Shown: positions 8,741 through 17,816 of the stretch, in pieces
Numbering within the stretch: position 1 is the first letter of the stretch
How the letters are laid out: every line of letters starts with the position of its first letter
NCBI GenBank assembly: GCA_041987545.1
Contig: JBHIWH010000005.1
Span: 124,001 to 188,000 of the forward strand
From: JAJRXR01 sp041987545
GTDB lineage: Bacteria; Planctomycetota; Phycisphaerae; Phycisphaerales; UBA1924
DNA length: 64,000 nt
Reading direction: 5' to 3'
Translations under genes and position numbers: made by a program
Notes under the pieces: model-generated
The model's database searches: none
Seen by the model: only the letters and a program-made list of their open reading frames with translations
Told to the model about the DNA's origin: nothing

Positions 8741-11248
8741 TCAGTCCTCCGACGTGCTTGCCTCGCCCGACGCGATGCGTTCCCACTCCGCCGCCCGCTC
8801 CGGGCGCCCCCACTCCGTGTACATTTCCGCGATCCCCGAGGCGATGACCCCCGAGTCCCGGTGCGCGGGCCCGAACGACGCGGTGATCCGCTCGTACGCG
8901 TCCAGGTACACGGGCTCGGCCTCGGCGTGCCGCCCCAGCTTCCGCAGGCACCGGCCGCGCATCGATCCGGTGATCGCGCAGAAGAAATGGTCCGGGTACA
9001 GGGTCCCGAAGCGGTCGGCGAGGATGACGTACTCCCCGAGCGCGGCCTCGTACTCGCCCCGGTCATAGATGGTCTTCGCCAGGTTGAACCGCGTCACGAG
9101 CGTGTCGAAATGGTCCTCGCCGAGGGCCCCGCGCTGGGCCTCCAGCGTGGACGAGAGCATCCGGACCTGGTCCTCGGTGCGGCCCACGCGCCCGTACACA
9201 GTCGCGAGCATGCTGGCGACGCCGAGCGTCGATCGGTGCCCCTCGCCGAGGGCCTCGCGGTGCAGGGCGAGGGCCTGCTCGATGGTCTCGATCGCCTCGT
9301 CGGTCCGCCCGACGTTCAGGTATGTCGCCCCGAGGTTGGTCATCGTCTGCATCGTCTGCGGGTGGTGCTCGCCGACGGTCTCCATGAGGATGCCGAGGAC
9401 GCGGGGCATGAGCTCGAGGGCCTCGTCGTGGCGCCCGGTGTAGATGTAGAGAACGGCGAGATTGTTCATGGTCGTCGCCGTGTGCTCGTTCTTCTCGCCG
9501 AGCACTCGGATCCGTCGCTCGAGCGCCTCATCGATGAAGGGCTCGGCGTCGTCGAACCGCCCCTGGCCCAGGAGCGAGGCGCCGATGTTGCTGATCGTGG
9601 CGATCGTCTGCACGTGGTCCTCGCCGAGCACCTCACGCTGCAGCTCCAGCAGCTCGCGGGACTGCGCCTCCTCGGTCGCGAAGTCCGCCTGCTCCGAGGT
9701 GATCATCAGCTGTTCCATGCGGCATAGGAGCGTCTGCTCGTCCTCCGCGCCCAGCTCGGCCTCGTAGATCTCGTGCGCGCGGGCCAGGTGCGAACCGGCG
9801 TCCTCGAGCCGCCCGAGTCCTCGGTACGCCTTGCCGATGGTCAGCCGCAGGTTCGCCTCGACGAGCGGCGCGTCGGCGAACCGCCCCTCGATCCGGGCCG
9901 AGGCCTTGTCGAGCGCCTCGAGAAGCGTCAGGTCCCGCTCGGCCTCGATCTCCGGGTTGGCCAGGTCGATCAGGTCGTCGGTCAGGAACTCGTTCACCGC
10001 CCTGGTGATCGCGCGCTGCCGCTCGGACTCCTCGAGCGCCCGTGTTTGGCCCACGGCCAGCGCCGTGGAGACCGTCGTGCCCACGGCCAGCACGATGATC
10101 GTCGCCGCGACCCCGGCGACCAGCGCCCGGTTTCGGCGGGCGAACCGCGAGAGCTGATACAGCGTCGTCGCGGGCCGGGCCAGGATCGGCTCGTCGTGCA
10201 GGTACCGCCCGATGTCCGCCGCCAGGTCGTGGGCGGACTGGTACCGGCGCCCGGGCTCCTTTTCGAGCGCCTTGCGCACGATCGTGTCCAGGTCGCCCCG
10301 GAACGCGCGGCTCACGTTCGTCAGGGAGGTCGGCTCCTCCTCCGTGATGACGCGGGCCGCGGCCGCGATCACACGGTCGTCCAGGTCGTAGGGCAGCTTC
10401 TCGGCGAGCAGCTCGTACAGCAGCACACCGAGCGCGTACACGTCCGAGCGGGTGTCGATATCCCTCGCCCGCCCGAGCACCTGCTCCGGGCTCATGTAGG
10501 CGACCGTGCCGATGAGCGTGCCCGCGCTCGTGTGCAGCGTCGAGAACTGCAGGTCAGAGTCGGTCGCCCGGGCGACGCCGAAGTCGAGAATTTTGGGCTG
10601 ACCCGACGCGTCCACGAGGATGTTGCCGGGTTTCAGGTCGCGGTGGATGATCCCCCGCTGGTGCGCATGGTGCACCGCCTCGCAGACCTTCGCGAAGATC
10701 TCCAGCCGCTCCCGGACGCCCAGGCCCCGGCTCTTGGCGTACTCGAGCAGCGGCGCGCCGTCCACGTACTCCATCGCGAAGTAGGGGATGGGCCCCATCG
10801 CCGACTCGTGCGTGCCCGCCTCGTGGATCTGCGCGATGTTCGGATGCTGGAGTCGCCCGAGCAGCTCGGCCTCCAGGTCGAACCTCTTGAGCAGCTCGGG
10901 CGAGATCGCCCCCGGCCGCATGACCTTGATCGCCACGCGGCGCCGCGGGTTGTCCTGCTCGGCGAGGTAGACGACCCCCATCCCGCCCAGCCCGAGACGC
11001 CGGTCGATCCGGTAGCGGCCGATGGTCCGGGGCGCGTCGTCGAACAAGCCGGCGCCCGGGCCGGCGCCGGGGGCCGCGTCGAGATCCCCGGCGTCGTCGT
11101 CGTGGTGGGCGAGCAGCTCGCGGACCTGCCCGAGGATCTCGCCGGTTTCGCCCGATGCCTCGAGGAACGCGTCCCGCTCATCGCCCGATCTGGAGCGCGC
11201 CCCCTCGAAGAGCTCGGCCACCCGATCGAAGTCCCCTGGGCTCGTCAT
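8741..11248 (-). CDS. Membrane Ser/Thr protein kinase with long TPR domain
   Basis: 835 residues. Kinase domain at about 78-350: GLGGMGVVYLA (86-96), VAIK with Lys108, HRDLKPGNIL (202-211), DFG (222-224), SPEQVLG. One transmembrane helix follows the kinase (ALVAGVAATIIVLAVGTTVS). The C-terminal 400 residues hold about eight regular tetratricopeptide repeats of the kinesin-light-chain type (LDLQREVLGEDHVQTIAT-like units, repeated EALGEGHRSTLG, ETVGEHHPQTMQ). The start is ATG 11248-11246, overlapping the sigma stop as ATGA. It is followed 175 bp later by sigma/kinase pair 2 on the same strand. Substrate unknown. Confidence 0.9.
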   Translation of the reverse strand: MTSPGDFDRVAELFEGARSRSGDERDAFLEASGETGEILGQVRELLAHHDDDAGDLDAAPGAGPGAGLFDDAPRTIGRYRIDRRLGLGGMGVVYLAEQDNPRRRVAIKVMRPGAISPELLKRFDLEAELLGRLQHPNIAQIHEAGTHESAMGPIPYFAMEYVDGAPLLEYAKSRGLGVRERLEIFAKVCEAVHHAHQRGIIHRDLKPGNILVDASGQPKILDFGVARATDSDLQFSTLHTSAGTLIGTVAYMSPEQVLGRARDIDTRSDVYALGVLLYELLAEKLPYDLDDRVIAAAARVITEEEPTSLTNVSRAFRGDLDTIVRKALEKEPGRRYQSAHDLAADIGRYLHDEPILARPATTLYQLSRFARRNRALVAGVAATIIVLAVGTTVSTALAVGQTRALEESERQRAITRAVNEFLTDDLIDLANPEIEAERDLTLLEALDKASARIEGRFADAPLVEANLRLTIGKAYRGLGRLEDAGSHLARAHEIYEAELGAEDEQTLLCRMEQLMITSEQADFATEEAQSRELLELQREVLGEDHVQTIATISNIGASLLGQGRFDDAEPFIDEALERRIRVLGEKNEHTATTMNNLAVLYIYTGRHDEALELMPRVLGILMETVGEHHPQTMQTMTNLGATYLNVGRTDEAIETIEQALALHREALGEGHRSTLGVASMLATVYGRVGRTEDQVRMLSSTLEAQRGALGEDHFDTLVTRFNLAKTIYDRGEYEAALGEYVILADRFGTLYPDHFFCAITGSMRGRCLRKLGRHAEAEPVYLDAYERITASFGPAHRDSGVIASGIAEMYTEWGRPERAAEWERIASGEASTSED

Positions 11249-11799
11249 CCATCGCTCCCCTTGAGCCTCGCCCGCAGCCACGCGCGGGAGAAGTACCAGT
11301 CCGCCTCGACGGTCTTGGGCGAGATCCCGAGCTGCTCGGCGGCCTCGGCGCACGTCAGCCCGCCGAAGAACCGCAGCTCCACGACCCTCGCCTTCCGCTC
11401 GTCGAGCTCGGCGAGCTCCCGCATCGCCTCGTCGAGGGCGATCATCTCGACGTCCCGCCCGGGGGTCGCCGCCACATCAGGGGTAAGCGTGATCCGGAGC
11501 CAGTCTCCCCCCCTTTTCTGCGTCGCCCGGCGCCGGGCGTGATCGACCAGGATCTGCCGCATCGCGTTGGCCGCCACCGCCTGGAAGTGGGTCTTGCCGT
11601 TCCAGACCGGGCCGGCGGACATGCCCGCGAGCTTGACGTAGGCCTCGTGCACCAGGGCGGTCGGCTGGAGCGTGTGGTCGGCGCGCTCTTTGTGCAGGTA
11701 CGCGGCGGCCAGGCCCCGGAGGGCCGTGTATGCCGTGCCCGCGTGGTCCGGCGGCGCGTTCCTGTCGAGTTGCGGGGTCTGGTCCGGGGTCTGGGGCAC
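11245..11799 (-). CDS. ECF sigma factor (LQPTALVHE type), paired with kinase 3
   Basis: 184 residues from a GTG start at 11799 (no in-frame ATG near the N-terminus). It has the signature YLHKERADHTLQPTALVHEA, then HFQAVAANAMRQILVDHARR, and region 4 VVELRFFGGLTCAEAAEQLG with ISPKTVEADW as recognition helix. Its stop overlaps the downstream kinase ATG by 4 nt. It is divergent from the fibre/metalloprotease gene string starting at 11927, separated by 127 bp, which makes that string a candidate target. Confidence 0.88.
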   Translation of the reverse strand: MPQTPDQTPQLDRNAPPDHAGTAYTALRGLAAAYLHKERADHTLQPTALVHEAYVKLAGMSAGPVWNGKTHFQAVAANAMRQILVDHARRRATQKRGGDWLRITLTPDVAATPGRDVEMIALDEAMRELAELDERKARVVELRFFGGLTCAEAAEQLGISPKTVEADWYFSRAWLRARLKGSDG

Positions 11800-11926
11800 G
11801 GCTCGGCGTTCCGCTCAAAAAAAGGCAGCGCTCCTGGTGGGGACCCTCGGACCCATTCTCGCTTGTCCTTCCGAGCGGAGCAAGCGCCGCCGGTGGCCGG
11901 AGGCCGCCCCAACCAGGAGAACGACC

Positions 11927-13330
11927 ATGAGAGGCCCCAGAATTCTGCTCTCGATCATCGGGATCTGCCTCGCGGCGATGGCCGCCCCCGCGGCCGCCAA
12001 CGAGACGACCTTCACCTACCAGGGCAGCCTGTCCGACGGCGGGGCGCCCGCCAACGGCTCCTTCGACATGACGTTCCGCCTGTACTCGGCCGCCTCCGGC
12101 GGCAGCCTCCTGGGCACCCAGGGCCTCGGGGTCACGGTCGTGGACGGCGTGTTCACCGCCGAGCTCGACTTCGGCTCCAACGCCTTCAACAACCTCGACC
12201 GCTGGCTCGAGATCACCGTCAACGGCACGACGCTAAGCCCCAGGCAGCCCGTGACCCGGTCCCCCTACGCGATCACCACACGCGGCATCAACGTCAACGG
12301 CAACGGGCAGGTCGGCATCGGCGGCGCCGCCACCACGAGCAACATGCTCACCATCCGCGACACGAACGCCTACATGCTCCTGCTGTCCAACGGCAACGAC
12401 TTCGGGCCCAAGCTCACCATGCGGAACACCGCCAGCGGCATCACCACCGTCCACGGCCAGATCAGCTTCGAGGACTCCAACCCCCTGGCCGGGATCTCGT
12501 ACGTCAAGCCCTTCATCGGGCCCGACGGCCTCCAGTTCACCGACTCGGCCGGCACGCCCACGATGAAGATCACCGACTCGGGCCTGGTCGGCATCGGCAC
12601 GCTCGACCCGATCGGGAATCTCGATGTCGCGGGGAACGTGACGACGAGCGGCCCGAGCTCGGCCGGGTTCACGGTGTACAACCCAAACAACGCCGGCGCC
12701 ACGGTGAGCCTCAACTGGCTCAACGACGTGGCCCGCATCCGGATCGGCGGCACGGGCGCCGGCGCCGGCGGCGGGCTCGACATCCAGCGAACCGGCAACG
12801 CCTCGCTCTTCCGCATCCTGCACAACGGCAACGTCGGGATCGGCACGACCAACCCGACCGCGAAGCTCGTGGTGAACGGCAACGCCCGCGTGGACGTCCT
12901 TGAGGTCGTCGGCGCCGACCTGGCCGAGCGCTTCCCCACCACCGAGACCGAGCCCATCGAGCCGGGCATGGTCGTCGAGATCGATCCCGACAACCCCGGG
13001 CACATGCGGCTGGCGACGTCGGCCTACAGCCGCCTGGTCGCCGGAGTGGTCAGCGGCGCGGGCGGGCTGCCCGCCGGCACGATCATGGGCAACCTGCCCG
13101 GGCACGAGGAGGCGACCCCGATCGCCCTGTCCGGACGCGTCTGGGTCCTGTGCGACACGTCCGCCGCCCCCATCGCGCCCGGCGACTTCCTGACCACGTC
13201 CGACACACCTGGGCACGCCATGGGCGCCTCGGACGCCCACCGCGCCTCCGGGGCCGTCATCGGCAAGGCCATGACCGGGCTCGACCAGGGCCAGACAGGG
13301 CTGGTCCTCGTGCTCGTCGGTCTTCAGTAG
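11927..13330 (+). CDS. Secreted fibre-like repeat protein A
   Basis: 467 residues with signal peptide (cleavage after PAAA). An N-terminal domain of about 110 residues begins TTFTYQGSLSDGGAPANG and ends SPYAITTRG. The middle has repeated strand units with the phrase VGIGTTNPTAKLVVNG, typical of bacterial trimeric fibre and endosialidase-type stalks. The last 130 residues are a conserved domain seen in many planctomycete and actinobacterial surface proteins (ADLAERFP..., PGMVVEIDP, SGRVWVLCD, GDFLTTSDTPGHAM, GAVIGKAM, LVLVLVGLQ); I know no assigned function for it. ATG 11927 has CAGGAGA 6 nt upstream. First gene of a same-strand string of six secreted proteins. No dockerin tail. Confidence 0.8.
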   Translation: MRGPRILLSIIGICLAAMAAPAAANETTFTYQGSLSDGGAPANGSFDMTFRLYSAASGGSLLGTQGLGVTVVDGVFTAELDFGSNAFNNLDRWLEITVNGTTLSPRQPVTRSPYAITTRGINVNGNGQVGIGGAATTSNMLTIRDTNAYMLLLSNGNDFGPKLTMRNTASGITTVHGQISFEDSNPLAGISYVKPFIGPDGLQFTDSAGTPTMKITDSGLVGIGTLDPIGNLDVAGNVTTSGPSSAGFTVYNPNNAGATVSLNWLNDVARIRIGGTGAGAGGGLDIQRTGNASLFRILHNGNVGIGTTNPTAKLVVNGNARVDVLEVVGADLAERFPTTETEPIEPGMVVEIDPDNPGHMRLATSAYSRLVAGVVSGAGGLPAGTIMGNLPGHEEATPIALSGRVWVLCDTSAAPIAPGDFLTTSDTPGHAMGASDAHRASGAVIGKAMTGLDQGQTGLVLVLVGLQ

Positions 13331-13382
13331 ACACCCCCACCACTCCCGGGCCGCAAGCACCACCCCGGCAGGAGAACATCAG

Positions 13383-14885
13383 ATGACCCGCTTCAAGTCC
13401 CTGCTCGCGACAGTCCCCCTCGCCCTCGCCACGCTCGCGGGCCAGGCGGCCGCCAACGACACGACGTTCACCTACCAGGGCAGCCTGAAGGACGGCGGCG
13501 CGCCCGCCGATGGCCCGCACACGATGACCTTCCGGCTCTACTCGGCCGCCAGCGGGGGCTCACCGCTCGGCACGATCAACGCCGGATCCGTCAACGTTCA
13601 GGACGGCCTGTTCAGCGTCGAGCTCGACTTCGGGCCCAGCAGTTGGAACAACACCGACCGCTGGCTCGAGATCGTCGTCGACGGATCAACGCTCAGCCCG
13701 AGACAGCCCGTCAACCGCTCGCCCTACGCCATCACGACACGGGGCCTGAGTGTCAACAGCAACGGGCAGGTCGGCATCGGCGGCGCCGCCACCACAACCA
13801 ACATGCTCACCATCCGCGACGAGGACGCCTACCTGCTGCTCCTCAGCCAGGGCAACAACTTCGGGCCCAGGCTCACCATGCGGAACACGGCCTCCTCGAT
13901 CGCCGGGACCATCCACGGCAACATCATCTTCGACGACGGCGCCCAGCTCGCCTCCATCGGCTACATCAAGTCCGGCTTCGTCCCCAACGGCCTCCAGTTC
14001 TCCGGCGCGTCGAGCGTCAACATGAAGATCACGGACACCGGGCTCGTCGGCATGGGCGGCGAGCTCGACCCCGCCACGATCCTGCACGTCCAGAGGGACG
14101 ACATCGGGCTCGACGCCACGCATTTCGCGGAGGTCGATCTCGCCGTCGAGGATCAGGACGCGATCATCGGCGCCTTCAGCAACGGCATCGGCACCCGTGG
14201 GTCCGGCATCAACCTCGGCGAGGTGAACGGCGGCGCGTTCGTGGATACATGGGGCATCGGGCGGAACACGTCCGGCGCCGGCAGCTCCCTCTTCTTCAAG
14301 TACGGATCAAGCACGAACATCTCGTCCAACCCGACGATGATGGTCCTCGACACCGACGGCGACGTCTACATCCCGGCGGGCGGACGGCTCGGCGTCGGAA
14401 CGTCAGACCCCGACACCGCGCTGCACGTCATCGGCAACGCCCGCGTGAACGTCCTCGAAGTCACCGGCGCCGACCTGGCCGAGCGGTTCCCGACCGTTGA
14501 CGACGCGCCCATGGCGCCCGGCATGGTCGTCGAGATCGACCCCGACAACGTCGGGCACCTCCGACTGGCCCAGGGCGAGTACAGCCCGCTCGTCGCCGGC
14601 ATCGTCAGCGGGGCGAACGGCCTGCCCGCGGGCACGGTCATGGGCAACCTGCCGGGCGCCGAGGACGGGCCCGCGATCGCCCTCTCCGGCCGCGTCTGGG
14701 TGTACTGCGACGCCGCCGAGCACGCGATCGAGCCCGGCGCCCTGCTCACCACCTCCCCCACCCCCGGGCACGCGATGCGCGCCGCCGACCCCGACCGTGC
14801 GCACGGCGCCGTCATCGGCAAGGCGATGAGCAGCCTGGGCAAGGGCGAGACCGGCCTCGTTCTCGTCATCGTCGGCCTGCAGTGA
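13383..14885 (+). CDS. Secreted fibre-like repeat protein B (paralogue of A)
   Basis: 500 residues, tandem paralogue of the gene just upstream, 52 bp away. N-terminal TTFTYQGSLKDGGAPADG domain and C-terminal ADLAERFP...LVLVIVGLQ domain are almost the same in both. The central stalk differs: B carries an extra segment (FAEVDLAVEDQDAIIGAFSN) and lacks the GNLDVAGNV unit of A. ATG 13383 follows CAGGAGAAC. Signal peptide ends GQAAA. Duplication with divergence in the middle suggests a binding or display function tuned in the stalk; this is inference. Confidence 0.8.
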   Translation: MTRFKSLLATVPLALATLAGQAAANDTTFTYQGSLKDGGAPADGPHTMTFRLYSAASGGSPLGTINAGSVNVQDGLFSVELDFGPSSWNNTDRWLEIVVDGSTLSPRQPVNRSPYAITTRGLSVNSNGQVGIGGAATTTNMLTIRDEDAYLLLLSQGNNFGPRLTMRNTASSIAGTIHGNIIFDDGAQLASIGYIKSGFVPNGLQFSGASSVNMKITDTGLVGMGGELDPATILHVQRDDIGLDATHFAEVDLAVEDQDAIIGAFSNGIGTRGSGINLGEVNGGAFVDTWGIGRNTSGAGSSLFFKYGSSTNISSNPTMMVLDTDGDVYIPAGGRLGVGTSDPDTALHVIGNARVNVLEVTGADLAERFPTVDDAPMAPGMVVEIDPDNVGHLRLAQGEYSPLVAGIVSGANGLPAGTVMGNLPGAEDGPAIALSGRVWVYCDAAEHAIEPGALLTTSPTPGHAMRAADPDRAHGAVIGKAMSSLGKGETGLVLVIVGLQ

Positions 14886-14913
14886 TCCCAGACGATCCCC
14901 CGGGAGACTCGAG

Positions 14914-15867
14914 ATGCTCACCCTCATGCTCACCGCAGCGCTCCTGAGCGGCGAGAGCCAGCCCCTCGCCAGGCAGCCCGGGCCCAACCCGGTCTGGACG
15001 TGCGACACCGAGGCGGTCTTCAACGGCGTCGTCATGCGGGGCGGCGGGATGAACGGCGACGGGTGGGACGGGCCCGGCGCCAACCCCGCGACCCTCTACT
15101 TCCACGTCGAGAACACCTCCAACGACCTGGGCGCCGGCCAGCGCACCGCGATCCTCGTCGCCCTGGCCACCTGGGCGAGCTTCGTGCAGATCGACTTCAT
15201 CGAGATCGCGGCGCCAAACTTCGACGACAGCCTCGACTTTCGATTCGCCACAGGCGACCACTGCGCGATCGAGAACGCCGAGTGCGGCGACGCCGACTGC
15301 CCCTTCGACGGGCCCGGCGGCACGATCGCGCACGCGGGCTTCTCGCCCGGGGGCAACTCTCTGTGCGGCGGGATCATCGGCGAATCCTTCGCCGGCAACG
15401 TCCACTTCGACGACGCCGAGCTCTTCGAGACCGACACCGGGAGCCCCGCGGGCGGGTTCAGCCTCACGTTCGTCGCGGCCCACGAGATCGGGCACGCGCT
15501 CGGCCTCGTGCACGATGCCGGTCCCGGGGGCCCGCACATCATGCGCCCGTCGGGCTCGATGGCCGACGGCATGCAGAACCCGTCGGCCTCCGACATCGCC
15601 AACATCCAATCGGGATACGCCGCGGGCGTGGGCAGCCTGACCACGCTCGAGTCCTCGGGCATCTGGGTCAACAGCGCCTGGCCCGGGCCCGAGAGCGGCC
15701 TCCCGGGCTGCCCGTTCGACACGATCGGCGAGGCCGTCGACGGGCTCCCGCCGTTCAACTCGGGCGTCACCATCCACGTCCTCGGCGGGCTCTACCCCGG
15801 GGCGGTCACCATCGACCAGCCGTGCACGATCACGGCCGAGTTCAGCACCGCGTTCATCGGTCAGTGA
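14914..15867 (+). CDS. Matrixin (MMP-like) metalloprotease 1, secreted
   Basis: 317 residues. Short signal-like N-terminus. Zincin motif HEIGHALGLVH (His190, Glu191, His194, His200) with Met-turn HIM at 208-210, so the enzyme is probably an active M10-type protease. Upstream of it are segments matching the structural-zinc site of animal MMPs: GDHC (114-117), CPFDGPGGTIAHA (129-141) and GNVHFDD (161-167). Inserted cysteines (ENAECGDADC) probably form disulfides. The last 85 residues, IWVNSAWPG...TIHVLGGLYPG, look like the first coil of a right-handed beta-helix. No propeptide cysteine switch is seen. ATG 14914 has CGGGAG upstream. First of three tandem paralogues. Confidence 0.85.
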   Translation: MLTLMLTAALLSGESQPLARQPGPNPVWTCDTEAVFNGVVMRGGGMNGDGWDGPGANPATLYFHVENTSNDLGAGQRTAILVALATWASFVQIDFIEIAAPNFDDSLDFRFATGDHCAIENAECGDADCPFDGPGGTIAHAGFSPGGNSLCGGIIGESFAGNVHFDDAELFETDTGSPAGGFSLTFVAAHEIGHALGLVHDAGPGGPHIMRPSGSMADGMQNPSASDIANIQSGYAAGVGSLTTLESSGIWVNSAWPGPESGLPGCPFDTIGEAVDGLPPFNSGVTIHVLGGLYPGAVTIDQPCTITAEFSTAFIGQ

Positions 15868-15883
15868 CCAGGAGACGAACACG

Positions 15884-16849
15884 ATGATCACCACCGCCCT
15901 CATCGCCGCCGGGCTCACCGCCGCGGCCGCCGGCGAGAACACCGGAGCCGCCGAGTCCGGCCCGCCCCTCCGGGTGTACCAGTGCGACACCGAGCCCTTC
16001 GGCATGGTCGCGCGGGGCGGGGGCATGATCAACGACGGCTGGGACGGCGAGGGCGCCAACCCCACCACCATCTACTGGCACATCGAGAACTACTCCACCG
16101 ACATGCCCCCAGAGCAGCAGCGGACCGCGTACATCCTTGCCCTGGCGACCTGGGCCTCGGTCGTGCGGATCGACTTCGTCGAGATCGCGGCGCCCAACCG
16201 GAACCGGTCGTTCGACATGCGCTGGGCCACCGGCGACCACTGCGCCATCGAGAGCGGCGAGTGCGGCGACTCGGACTGCCCCTTCGACGGGCCGGGCGGC
16301 ACGCTCGCGCACGCCGCGTTCCCCATCGGCGGGAACGGGACCTGCGGGCCCGCCTCGACCGAGAGCCGCGCCGGCAACGTCCACTACGACGAGGCCGACT
16401 TCTACGAGTTCGACAACGCGGACTCGTTCAACGGCGTCAGCCTTCTGCTCATCGCTGCCCACGAGATCGGGCACTCCCTGGGCCTCCTGCACGACACCGG
16501 TCCCGGCGGGCCGCACATCATGCGCCCGACGTTCAACGTCGATCACCCGATGCAGAACCCGTCGGCGTCAGACATCGCCCATATCCAGTCCGGGTACGCC
16601 GCGGGCGTCGGGAGCGTGGTCACGCTCGAGGACAACGGAATCTGGGTCAACAGCGCTTGGCCCGGGATCGAGACGGGCCTGCCGGGCGAGCCCTTCGACG
16701 CTATCGGCGACGCCGTCTCCGCCCTGCCCCCGAATCACAACGGCATCACCATCCACGTGCTCGGCGGGCTATACCGCGAGACCCTCACGATCGACCAGCC
16801 CTGCACGATCACCGCCGAGTTCAGCACCGCGTTCATCGGCGTGGACTGA
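15884..16849 (+). CDS. Matrixin (MMP-like) metalloprotease 2, secreted
   Basis: 321 residues, paralogue of metalloprotease 1 with a better signal peptide (residues 1-17). HEIGHSLGLLH (His193, Glu194, His197, His203) and Met-turn HIM (211-213) are intact. The structural-zinc segments GDHC, CPFDGPGGTLAHA and GNVHYDE are conserved. C-terminal beta-helix-like stub IWVNSAWPG...TIHVLGGLY as in copy 1. Starts 17 nt after copy 1 ends, with AGGAGA at 15870-15875. Likely secreted to cleave protein at the surface or in the medium; the substrate is unknown. Confidence 0.85.
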   Translation: MITTALIAAGLTAAAAGENTGAAESGPPLRVYQCDTEPFGMVARGGGMINDGWDGEGANPTTIYWHIENYSTDMPPEQQRTAYILALATWASVVRIDFVEIAAPNRNRSFDMRWATGDHCAIESGECGDSDCPFDGPGGTLAHAAFPIGGNGTCGPASTESRAGNVHYDEADFYEFDNADSFNGVSLLLIAAHEIGHSLGLLHDTGPGGPHIMRPTFNVDHPMQNPSASDIAHIQSGYAAGVGSVVTLEDNGIWVNSAWPGIETGLPGEPFDAIGDAVSALPPNHNGITIHVLGGLYRETLTIDQPCTITAEFSTAFIGVD

Positions 16850-16863
16850 AGAAGGGACACCAC

Positions 16864-17802
16864 GTGCTCAGCTGCACCATCATCCTCGCCGCCCTGGGCG
16901 CCGCCGGCGTTATGGACGCCGAGAGCGCACCGCCCGCCCCCCTCGCGTGCCCTGGTGAGTGGCTCGCCCGCATCGACCCGTCCCGCGGCTTCGGCATGAT
17001 CGGCGACGGGTGGGACGGCCCGGGGCAGAACGCCACGACCGTTTTCTTCCACGTCGAGAACTTCGCCCCCACCCGCGGCTCGCGGCAGCGCGAGCAGCTC
17101 ATCGAGATGTTCGAGGCCTGGGCCGAGCACGTCCAGGTGCACTTCGTCGAGATCCCCATCAAGAACCAGCCACGCAGCATCGACTTCCTGTGGGCCGAGG
17201 GCGACCACTGCGCCCTCGAGCAGGACGAGTGCGGCCAGCCCGGGTGCGTCTTCAACGAGGAGGGCCCGCTCGGGCACGCGGCGTACCCGCCGGGCGTCGA
17301 GACGATCTGTGGGGGGATCTCGATGGGCAGCCGCGCCGGCAACATCCACCTCAACATCGATCCGCCGATCCAGACCAACCCGGAGAACGCCGGCTACAGC
17401 TTCCGGCTCGTCGTCGCGCACATGATCGGCCACGCCCTCGGCCTCCAGGACAACCCGAACCCGGGCGACCACAACGTCATGGGCCCGATCGAGTGGAACG
17501 AGAACTTCCTGCTCATCTCCGCGGCCGACGCCGCCCAGATCCAGGACGGGTACGCCGCCGGCCAGGGCAGCGTCACCACGCTCGAGACGCTCGGCGTCTG
17601 GGTCAACAGCGCCTGGACGGGCCAGGAGCTCGGCACGCCCGGCTCGCCGTTCGACACGCTCGCCGAGGGCGTCGCGGGCGTCCCGCCATACGGCGACGGC
17701 GTGACCGTCCACGTCCAAGCGGGCCTGTACCCCGAGTCCCTGGTCATCTCAACCCCGTGCATCATCCAGTCCGAGTTCGGCGCCGCCTACATCGGACAGT
17801 GA
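16864..17802 (+). CDS. Matrixin-like protein 3, probable catalytically dead paralogue
   Basis: 312 residues. The overall layout equals the two upstream copies (GDHC; GPLGHAAYPPG; AGNIHLN; Met-turn NVMGP; IWVNSAW-like GVWVNSAWTG stub), but the zinc motif reads HMIGHALGLQD: the catalytic Glu is Met187 and the third ligand His is Asp196. The codon for position 187 is ATG at 17422-17424. Zinc may still be held by His186, His190 and Asp196, but general-base catalysis by Glu is lost. The frame is otherwise intact, arguing for a retained non-enzymatic role (binding, inhibition or decoy) rather than a decaying pseudogene. Start is GTG 16864 after AAGGGA; no in-frame ATG gives a signal peptide. Confidence 0.82.
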   Translation: MLSCTIILAALGAAGVMDAESAPPAPLACPGEWLARIDPSRGFGMIGDGWDGPGQNATTVFFHVENFAPTRGSRQREQLIEMFEAWAEHVQVHFVEIPIKNQPRSIDFLWAEGDHCALEQDECGQPGCVFNEEGPLGHAAYPPGVETICGGISMGSRAGNIHLNIDPPIQTNPENAGYSFRLVVAHMIGHALGLQDNPNPGDHNVMGPIEWNENFLLISAADAAQIQDGYAAGQGSVTTLETLGVWVNSAWTGQELGTPGSPFDTLAEGVAGVPPYGDGVTVHVQAGLYPESLVISTPCIIQSEFGAAYIGQ

Positions 17803-17816
17803 CAAGGAGCAACACC

